DNA of 64,000 nt, taken from positions 62,001 to 126,000 of the forward strand of contig REAZ01000007.1 of assembly GCA_004294445.1 (NCBI GenBank), written 5' to 3'. Within the stretch, counting starts at the first letter, position 1. Every line of letters starts with the position of its first letter. The DNA comes from Cytophagales bacterium (GTDB lineage: Bacteria; Bacteroidota; Bacteroidia; Cytophagales; Thermoflexibacteraceae). The notes under the pieces are model-generated. The model saw only the letters and a list, made by a program, of their open reading frames with translations. It made no database searches and had not been told where the DNA came from. The position numbers and the translations under genes are program-made. This document shows, in pieces, positions 52,214 to 62,200 of the stretch.

Positions 52214-53161
52214 TTAAAAATATCTTGGTGTAATAATTCTGCGTTTGCCAAAGCCAAGTTCGTAGCGTATCATGATTTCGTGGCTTCCAGAGGTATATCT
52301 ACCCAAAGAAGTAAGCGTATAATCATAAGCATAGCCAAGACCTAACTGCGGCGTTATCTGAAACTCAAAAAGTGCATCAATCGAATCTCTTGTGCGGTAG
52401 GACAAACCTACGGCAAACATATCGAAAAGCCAAAGATTTGCATTAAAATCAAATTGGACGGGTGCGCCCTTTACTAATTTTACTAATATTGAAGGTTTCA
52501 GTTTCAAACTTTTACTGAGTTCGAAAACATAACCTGTACCTACGAATAAGTGTCTGTATTGCTGTGCCTTATCGCCTACTTGGAAGACCGTTCCCTCGCC
52601 TGTCAATTTGTTATTGATGATGTTAGGTACGGAAACACCTAAGTAAAATTTATTCGTGTAGTAATAAATGCCTGTACCAAAGTTGGGCAACCACCTATTA
52701 ATAACTTGCGAAAAATTGGGGTCAAAGGTAGTTGGAGAGAAAGAGTGCCTAATGGAGGAAAAATCTGCTCGGTACTGCAATACGGATGCTTGCAAGCCCA
52801 TTGAGAGCGTTCCTTTATTTTTGAATTTGATTCTATAGGCGTAGTTTAGCCCCACGTTGTTGGTATTGGTAATGCCTATTTTATCGGTACAAAAAATAAT
52901 GCCCAAGCCTATTTTCTCGTTACGAACAGGAGAGTGGGCTGAAAAAGTCATTGTTTTGGGTGCGCCCTCGATGCCTACCCACTGATTGCGATAGAGGGCT
53001 GTAGCACTCAAAACTTCTCTGCTGCCTGCATAAGCGGGGTTTAGTGCCAAGCCATTAAACATATATTGAGAAAACATAGCATCTTGCTGGGCAAAGGCGG
53101 ATTGCCGCCCAACCATGTTTATCAATATAAGTGAGAATAAAAGAGTAAATAATTTTTTCAT
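52214..53161 (-). CDS. PorP/SprF-family T9SS outer-membrane protein
   Basis: 315 residues with signal peptide to about residue 24. It carries the family opening QQDAMFSQYMFNGLALNPAYAGSR, then TALYRNQWVGIEGAPKT and KIGLGIIFCTDKIGITN. The rest is outer-membrane beta-strands ending in a positively charged GFGKRR tail. PorP/SprF proteins are needed for secretion and surface attachment of particular giant T9SS substrates, usually the one encoded next to them. Here it lies 88 bases downstream of such a substrate gene on the same strand. Confidence 0.94.
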   Translation of the reverse strand: MKKLFTLLFSLILINMVGRQSAFAQQDAMFSQYMFNGLALNPAYAGSREVLSATALYRNQWVGIEGAPKTMTFSAHSPVRNEKIGLGIIFCTDKIGITNTNNVGLNYAYRIKFKNKGTLSMGLQASVLQYRADFSSIRHSFSPTTFDPNFSQVINRWLPNFGTGIYYYTNKFYLGVSVPNIINNKLTGEGTVFQVGDKAQQYRHLFVGTGYVFELSKSLKLKPSILVKLVKGAPVQFDFNANLWLFDMFAVGLSYRTRDSIDALFEFQITPQLGLGYAYDYTLTSLGRYTSGSHEIMIRYELGFGKRRIITPRYF

Positions 53162-53249
53162 ATTTTTTTTAATTACGAATTTCTATTTTTAAAAAACGAC
53201 TGTTAGCAGTTCCACTGTGGGGTAAGACCACTAACAGCGTTTGTATTTT

Positions 53250-56200
53250 TTACCTTTGAACAGTTAGGAAACCGACTTTTGGTTTCTGACCGTTTCGGAA
53301 ATCGACAATGTAATAATACGTACCATCGGGAACGCCTTCACCTACCAAAATACCTACAGTTGCTACTGCATTCCAAGTGTTTTTGTAATGCTCGTCTTCG
53401 TAAATCAGATTCCCCCAACGGTTGAATATTTGGACTTTGGTATCAAAACGTTCTGCCCCTTTGATGACAAAATTATCATTTACACCATCACCGTTTGGCG
53501 AGAAGCCTTCGGGTATAAAGGTGTCTTGGCAATCCAATACGTCCACATATATTTTGGCAGCACCACATTTGCTCAAAGCGGAAACGCTATTGCAAGCCTC
53601 GTAGCTCAAGCTATCTCTGCCAACAAAACCTTTTGGAGGTAAGTAAGAGAATGTGCCATCTGCTGCTATGCTATACACACCACCGCTTACGGTCAGTCCG
53701 TTCGTAACTGCTTTGGCTTTCAAGGCTGTGCCGTTAGGGTCTGTATCATTAGTGAGTACATTGCCAGTTACTTCGGTGCAGTTGTCCGTACCAAATACAT
53801 CAGGTCTGATAACAGGCGGTTGCGAAGTACAAGCTAACACATTGATATAGATTTTACCCTTAGCACATACATTGATGCTGTTACAAATTTCGTATTCTAA
53901 ACTATCCAAACCTACTGCATTCAGGGCAGGGCGATAAATCATTGTACCATCTGCACTGATAGAAACTATACCCCTTAATGGCGTTACCGTATTTGGTAAA
54001 AGTGTGATTTTCACTAAGCCACTGTTTTGCAATATGATTTTCTGCGTCAGAATCGTACTTGAGCAATTATCCGTAGTAAATGAGAACCGAGTCGGTATTG
54101 GCGTTGCAATAGTTTCGGGCTGCAATACGAAAGTTGTTGGAACATCTTCGCTTGGGTTTCCATCTCCGTTAGGGTCAGGGTTAGTACCTTCGGAAGAGTT
54201 GTCCGTAACGGGGATACCGTTTACTGTACCCGTGCCTATAGCCGTATTTCTGTATGTAGCTCCGTTTGCATTTGGTATCACATTGACCGTAAAAGTAATA
54301 ATTTGTGATTCGCCAATGCCTAATCGACCGCTACCGTTTAGCAAGTTATTATTTCCTGCTCTGCCTGTATAATTTGGATTAGTTGTTAGGTTGCCAATAG
54401 AAGTTGGCGCACTAATTACCCTAAATGTAGCAGGTGCAGGGAAAGTTGCTGTCAAGTCATCTATTACTTGTACGTTAGTGATTTCGGCGTTTCCGTAGTT
54501 TCTCACACTGATTTGATAAGTAAAATTATAACTTCCATCTGCCTGTCTGATTGGTGTGAGCAAGTTTTTCGCTACGCCTATCAGAGGTCTGTTATTGTTA
54601 TTATTATTGTCAGTTGGTACGGTGAAAATTGTAGGAGTTTCCTCTCTTGGGTCGCCATCATTGTCGGGGTCAGGGTTTAGCCCGTCTGTAGAGCTATCCG
54701 TTGTTGGTATTCCTCCGTTTTCACCTCTGCCAATAGCCGTATTTCTGAAAGAAGCACCTATCGAGTTTGGTATCAGATTTACGGTGAAAGAGATAGATTG
54801 TCTTTCGCCAATGCCCAAACTACCACTTGAAAGTAAATTGATATTATTTCCTGTCCCTGTGAAACTGCTATTTCCTACCAATCCGCCTGTGGCTGTTGGT
54901 GGCGTTACGATACTAAACTGTGCAGGACTTGGGAATGTAGTTGCCAAATTATCAGTTACTTGTACATTTGATAGGGCTAAATTTCCATAATTCCTCACCG
55001 TAATCAAGTAGGTAAGGTTGAAACTGCCGTTTGCTTGACGTACCGCAGAAAGCAGATTTTTCGCTATGCCTATTCGTGGACTGCTCGCAGGGATTCTCAG
55101 TACCGTTGGGATGTTCTCGTCAGGGCTACCATCTCCGTTAGGGTCAGGGTTTAAGCCGTCTGTAGAGGCATCGGTTACTCTATTTGTCCCATTTTCACCA
55201 CTCCCTACGGCAGTATTTCTATAGAAAGCATTTGTCGCATTTGGCGTTAAGTTTACGGAGAAAGTAACTGTTTGCGTTTCTCCTATTGCCAATGAACCAC
55301 CATTCAAAAGATTTGCATTGCTTCCGATGCCCGTAAATGCTGCGTTTGCAACCAATGTTCCTGTAGCAGTAGGTGCATTTGTTATTCTGAAAACAGCAGG
55401 AGCAGGGAAAGTAGCTGTCAAATCATCAGAAACTTGGAGGTTGTTCAAAATTACGTTTCCATAATTTCTCAATGAAATTGAATAACTTACGTTATAGCTT
55501 CCATCAGTTTGCCTTGCTACTGTCGATATAGATTTGGCTACACCAAGCAACGGTCTGCCACTATTGTTATTATTATCTGCTGGCAAAGTAAACGGAGTAG
55601 GACTTTCCTCTCTTGGGTCGCCATCGCCGTTAGGGTCTGGGCTTGTTCCATCAGAAGAATTGTCTGTTACTCTGCCTGTACCTCCATCGCCGCTTGCTAC
55701 TGCTGTATTTCTGTAAGTTGCATTACTGCTGGCGTTTGGTATCAAGTTTACAGTTAAGACTACATTTTGCGATTCCCCAACTGCTAATCTTCCACCGTTT
55801 ACAAGGACATTATTTCCACCTGTGCCTGTATAAGCAGCGTTTGTAGTCAAACTTCCTGTTGCCGAAGGCGTGCCTACAGTGCTAAACTGGGCAGGGCTTG
55901 GGAAAGTAGCATTCAAATCATCAACTATCTGAACGTTAGTAAGGTCTATGTTTCCATAGTTGCTTACTGTCATCTGATAAGTGATGTTGAAACTGCCGTT
56001 CGCCTGTCTGCTTGTTGAGAATAGATTTTTTGCAATACCGATTCGTGGGCGGCTCAAATTAGGAGGTAATGTAAATACTGTTGGCGTATTTTCTCTTGGG
56101 TCTCCATCATTATCGGGGTCGACACTTACGCCGTCTGTAGAGCGGTCAGTAACCACTGTAGTTCCTCTTTCTCCCCTTGCGATGGCTGTATTTGTATAGT

Positions 56201-59200
56201 TTCCATTGAGTGCGTTTGGAATTAAATTGATAGTAAAAGAAACAGTTTGCGTTTCTCCTGCTGCCAATCTGCCAAAGCCTGTTAGTAGATTGGGATTTGC
56301 TGCCGTTCCTGTGTAAGATGTATTTGCTAAGAGTACGCCCGTAGCCGTTGGTGGCGTTACAATGCTGTAACGTGCAGGTGCAGGGAATACCGTAGTCAAA
56401 TCGTCATTTATTTGTATGTTAGTCAGTTCTGTATTGCCTAAGTTACGCACAGTGAGCAAGTAAGTTACGTTCACACTGCCGTTTGCTTGGATAGCAAGCG
56501 GTAATACTGTTTTTGCCAAACCAATACTTTGCTTTTCGCATACTCTTACAGTTACTACTCCTTTGTCGGCAAGTTCTACTGGAGTACAGTTCACGCCGCC
56601 CACAGTTGGAATTGCAACAACGGTATAGGTTGTTGTGCTTGTTGGGGCAGGGCTGACCGTAAATGTAAGGTTGCTACCTGTTCCCGTTTGCGTAGCTACT
56701 ATGCTATTGTCCGCTCTCCTTAGTTCGTATCTTACGCCATTTTGTGTACCGCTTATATTCACCGTAGCTGAAGGCGGAACCTGATTATCGCAATATTCCG
56801 TATCGCTTACTGATGCACTTGCATTGGCAGGGGTAACTCCTATAACATTAATGGTTACATCTGCGGTATTGGTAGCACAAGCAGTGCCTGTTACTGTCCA
56901 TCTGAATATATAAGTGCCTACTGTTAAAGCAGTTACAGAGGTATTAGGGGCAGCACTGTTGGCAAATGTTGCACTGCTCGGACCCGAAACTTGCGACCAA
57001 GCTCCTACACCTACTACTACTGGTTTTGCATTCAATGATAAGTTTGAACCCAAGCAAATGGTTTGTCCTGTGCCTGCGTTTGGTATTTCGGCATTTACTA
57101 TGGTTACTTCGCTAAATAGATTTGGACAAGCAACGCCCGTTATCGTCCAACGGAATACATAAGTGCCTGCTTGCAAACCGCTTACCGTTGGGTTGGTAAT
57201 GCCTGTATTGCTGATGCTTGCGATGCCCGGTCCTAATATTTGTGTCCAGAGTCCTATACCTGCTACGGGAGCGGTGGCAGACAAAGTAGTAGATGTTACC
57301 CCGCATAGATTTTGGTTAGCTCCTGCACTTGTTGGGGCAGAAACATTGATGACTACTTGGTCGTTTGAGTTTCCGCAGATACCACCTGTAAATGTCCATT
57401 GGAAAGTATAAGTACCTGTAATTAAGCCCGTTACTGTTGAAGTCGCTAAGTTTGAATTTGTAATCGTTGCAGGATTACCACTTATTTGTGTCCAAGTACC
57501 TGTGCCTGTAATGGCTGTATTTCCTGCCAAAGTTACCGTAGTAACGTTACAAACTGCTTGGTCTGCCCCTGCGTTTGCATTTTCAGAAACTCTCACCACT
57601 ACATCATCAGTGGAAGGCGTACAAGCAGAGCCTGTTATCGTCCATCGGAAAGTATAAATGCCTGTTTGCAAATTAGTTACAGTTGCATTAAAGACATTTC
57701 CACTGAAATTAGCAGTGCTTGGTCCTGTGATTTGCGACCACGTTCCCATGCCTGTAGTAGGTGCAAGAGCGTTTAAGTTTACCGTTGTTACATTACACAC
57801 GCTAATATCTACCCCAGCATCGGCGGGTGAAGAAACCAAAATGGTCATTTGCGAATTTGTTGTTGGGCAGGAGCCACCTGTGATTTCCCATTGGAATATG
57901 TATGTACCATTGGTAAGACCTGTTACAGCAGTTGTTGGAGAATTTGCATTGGCAAACGTACCGCCTGCGGGACCGCTTATCTTAGTCCAAGTGCCTGTAC
58001 CTGTAACGGGGGTATTCCCTGCCAAAGTAGTATTGCCTACCCCGCATAAGTTCTGATTAATACCTGCGTTGGCGGGTGCTGAATTTGTGATGACTACATC
58101 ACTAAAAGTAGTAGCACAGCCGCCGCCAGAAATAGTCCAACGGAAAGTATAAGTGCCAGCCACTAAACCTGTAATTGTAGAGTTCGGCGAATTGGGATTG
58201 CTAATCGTAGCAGCTGTGCCTGCGGTTTGCGTCCATGTTCCTATTGCACCGCCTAATGGTGTATTTCCTGCTAAAGTTGCCGTAGTAACATTGCAAAGTG
58301 CTTGGTTTACACCTGCATTGGCATTTGGTGCTACTGTTACGGTCATGCTTTGTGGGACAAGGGCAGGGCAAGGCGTTCCTGAAATTGTCCATGTGAAAGT
58401 ATAAACCGTTCCAACGCTTAAGCCTGTTACTGTGGAAGTTGGAGAAGTTGGCGTAGTTATCGTAACTCCTGCATTAGGCGAAACTGTCCAAGTTCCTGTT
58501 CCTATGACTGGTGCTGTAGCGGCTAAGGTTGTGTTTGTTGTGTTACAAATTACTTGATTTACCCCCGCACTTGCATTGCCAACTACATTGATAATTACAT
58601 CATCAGTAGTTGTTCCGCAAGGGCTACCCGTAACTGTCCAACGGAAGGTATAAGTACCTGTAGTTAAGCCTGTTATTCCTGAATTTGGAGAGTTTATACT
58701 ACTAATTGTGGCGGTAGCTCCTGATACTTGAGTCCAAGTTCCTGTTCCTACTACAGGCGTATTTCCTGCCAAAGTAGCTGTAGTTACACTACACAAATTT
58801 TGGTCTGTTCCTGCATTGGCTGGCTCTGCTACCCTTACAATTACGTCAGAAGTAGAAGGCGCACAGCTTCCGCCTGTCAATGTCCAACGGAAAGTATAAG
58901 TCCCTGTTGTTAAACCATTTACTGTTAAGTTTGGCGTGTTGGCATTGACTAATGTTGCCACTGCTCCCCCTACTTGCGTCCATGCCCCTGTTGTGCCTAC
59001 TACTGTATTTCCTGTGAGGTTTGTAGTAGTAACGCTACATAAATCTTGGTTTGCGCCTCCATTGGCAGTAAATGCTAATGGAATGACAGAAACTGTAACT
59101 TGTGCCGAAGAAGTTGGGCAAGTGCCATTGGCAATTGTCCAATTAAAGGTATAATTTCCTGCTAAAGTAAGTCCTGAAACTATGGCATTCGCTTGGTTTG

Positions 59201-62200
59201 CATTATTAAAAGCAACTGTTCCTACAAAGCCTACAGGTGCAGAAGCCAATGTCCAAGTGCCTATGCCTACTGTTGGAACATTACCGTTTAAGGTAGCAGA
59301 GTTAGCACAAATAGATTGATTTGTCCCTGCATTGGCTACGGTTGGCACGTCTTGGCGTGTAATCGTTACATTTGCAGAAGTAGCTCCACACGAATTTGTA
59401 ATTGTCCAACGAAAAGTATTTACACCAACGGTTAAGCCCGTTACACCTGATGTTGGGTTATTTGGGTCAGTTACCGTTGCTCCGCCCGCAATTACTGTCC
59501 AAGTCCCTATTCCTACTGTAGCGGTATTTCCTGACAAAGCAGGGAAAATATCACTACAAACAGTTTGATTTGTGCCTACAGTTGCCACAGTCGCAGGGGT
59601 GTCCCTTGTGATGCTGACTTCGGCAAAGCTACTGCCACAAGAGTTTGAAATAGTCCATCGGAAGGTATTTATGCCTAAACTCAGCCCTGTTACACCCGAA
59701 TTTGGATTATTTACGTCTGTTACGGTGGCTGTTCCTGCGGTAACTGTCCAAACGCCTGCTCCTGAAGTTGGTGCGTTACCAGTAAGTGCATTAAAGAAAG
59801 TATTACAAGTAGTTTGGTTCGTACCTGCGGCAGCTGTAGTCGGTGCAATCTCACGAGTAATCGTTAAGAAGGCATCTGTAAATCCGCAAGTATTTGAAAT
59901 TCTCCAACGGAAAGTATTTACGCCTGTAGTCAACCCTGTTACTCCCGAAACTGGATTAGTTGGGTCAGTAATGCTTGCTCCCCCTGCGGTAACTGTCCAT
60001 GCACCCGTACCTACTGCTGCTACATTTCCTGTTAAAGTGGCTGTGGTCAAACAAGTCGTCTGATTTACCCCTACAGTGGCTATGGTTGGTGCTGCTGTCT
60101 TAGTAATTGTTACACTTGCCGAAGTAGTACCGCAAGCATTTGATATTGTCCAAGTGAAAGTATTTATACCATCTACTAAACCTGTTACGCCAGAGGCTGG
60201 GTTAGTTGGGTCAGTAACAGTTGCACTTCCTGCGGTTACTGTCCAAACTCCATTGCCTACTAAGGCTGTATTTCCTGTTAAAGTCGCCGTAGTCAAACAA
60301 GTCGTCTGATTTACACCTACAGTGGCTACGGTCGGTGTAGCTGTTTTAGTAATCGTGATACTTGCTGAAGTAGTGCTACAAGCATTTGATATTGTCCAAG
60401 TGAAAGTATTGATACCATTTGATAAACCTGTTACGCCTGAATTTGGGTTGTTTACATCTGTTACGGTGGCTGAACCTGCCGTAACCGTCCAAACACCTGT
60501 TCCCACTGTTACTGTGTTTCCTGTTAAATTTGCTGTAGTCAAACAAGTCGTCTGATTTATCCCTACGGTTGCTACGGTAGCAGGACTACTGCGAGCAATA
60601 TTTACACTGCTCACTGAAGGCGGGCAAGTGCCATTTGAAACTGTCCATTGGAAAGTATTTACACCCAAACTCAAATTAGTAACAGTGCTATTAGGTAAGG
60701 TTGGATTGGTAACTACACCTGTTCCTGCGGTTACTACCCAAACTCCTGTCCCTACTGTTGGCGTATTTGCTGCCAAAGTATAAGTAGCATTACAAGTAAC
60801 TTGGTCTGCTCCTGCAAAAGAAGTGCTTGGAGGAGCTTGACGAGTAATGATGACATCATTAAAAGAAGTTGGACAAGTGCCATTGCTTGTTGTCCATCTC
60901 AATATGTTGTTTCCTACAGAAAGATTGATGACTTGGGAATTTGCTAAGGTAGGATTAACCACTGTGGCTGTCCCTCCTATTACTGTCCATGCACCTGCGC
61001 CAATTGCGGGTGCGGTTGCCGCTAAAATAGTATTATCTGCACATATTGTTTGGTTTGCCCCCGCAACTGCTACAGAAGAAGGTGTTTGACTTGTAATTAT
61101 TACATCATCAAAAGAAGGCGTACAAGTAGCACCATTCGAGATTGTCCAACGGAATGTATTAGTTCCTGCTCCTAAGCCATTTACTTGGGTATTAAATTGA
61201 CTTGCACTCACAAAAACTCCCGAACCACTCACTACTGTCCAAGCACCAGTCCCTGCTGTAGGCGCATTTCCTGAAAGTTGTGCGGTTGTCGAACAAACAG
61301 TTTGGTCTGTTCCTGCATTGGCAGGTGTTACATTGTCGTTTCTTGTAATTACTATAGAAGAAACAGAAGTAGCACAACCATTGGAAACAGTCCAAGTGAA
61401 TTGGTTAAACCCGACCACTAAATTAGTAGCGACAGCAGTTGGATTATTAATATCTGCTGGGGCAATAGTAGCTCCTCCTAATACAGACCAAGTACCTGTT
61501 TCACCTGCGGCGGCATTTGGCACGTTTGCATTAAGGTTATAAGTTGCACCGCATATTGTTTGACTAACACCCGCTACTGAAAGGCTTACTGCTCCTCTGC
61601 CTGTTAAAGTTACATCAGAGAAATTTCCTGCTGAGGGGCAGACACCATTCGTTACAGTCCAACGGAATACGTTAGCTCCTAAACCTAAGCCTGTTACCTG
61701 TGTAGTAGGACTATTTGGGCTGATGATAGCACCACTACCACTTATTCTTGTCCAAGTTCCTGTGCCTGCGGTTGGTACAACTGCATTTAAGAAACCATCA
61801 GCCGCACAAGCAAGGGCATTTGACCCTGCATTGGCAGTAGAAGGTGTTGCAAAGCTATTGACTAATAAATCTGCACTCGAAGATGCGCAAGTTCCATTGG
61901 TAATAGTCCATCTAAATCTATTGATACCAGGGGTCATTCCGCTTACCGTAGAATTAAATTGGTTAGGGAAATTTACAGTTGCGCCACCTGCAACGACTGT
62001 CCAAGTTCCTGTGCCTATGGTAGGGTTATTTCCTGTCAATGTGGTCGTTGCACCACAAATATCTTGTGTTGCGCCTACAGTAGCGATAGTTGGCGGTGCA
62101 TTTATAGTAATATATACTGTGCTTGTTGAATTTGGAAGGCATGGTGCGTTAGCAATAGTCCAAGTAAATCTATAAACTCCATTTACGGTTAATCCGCTTG

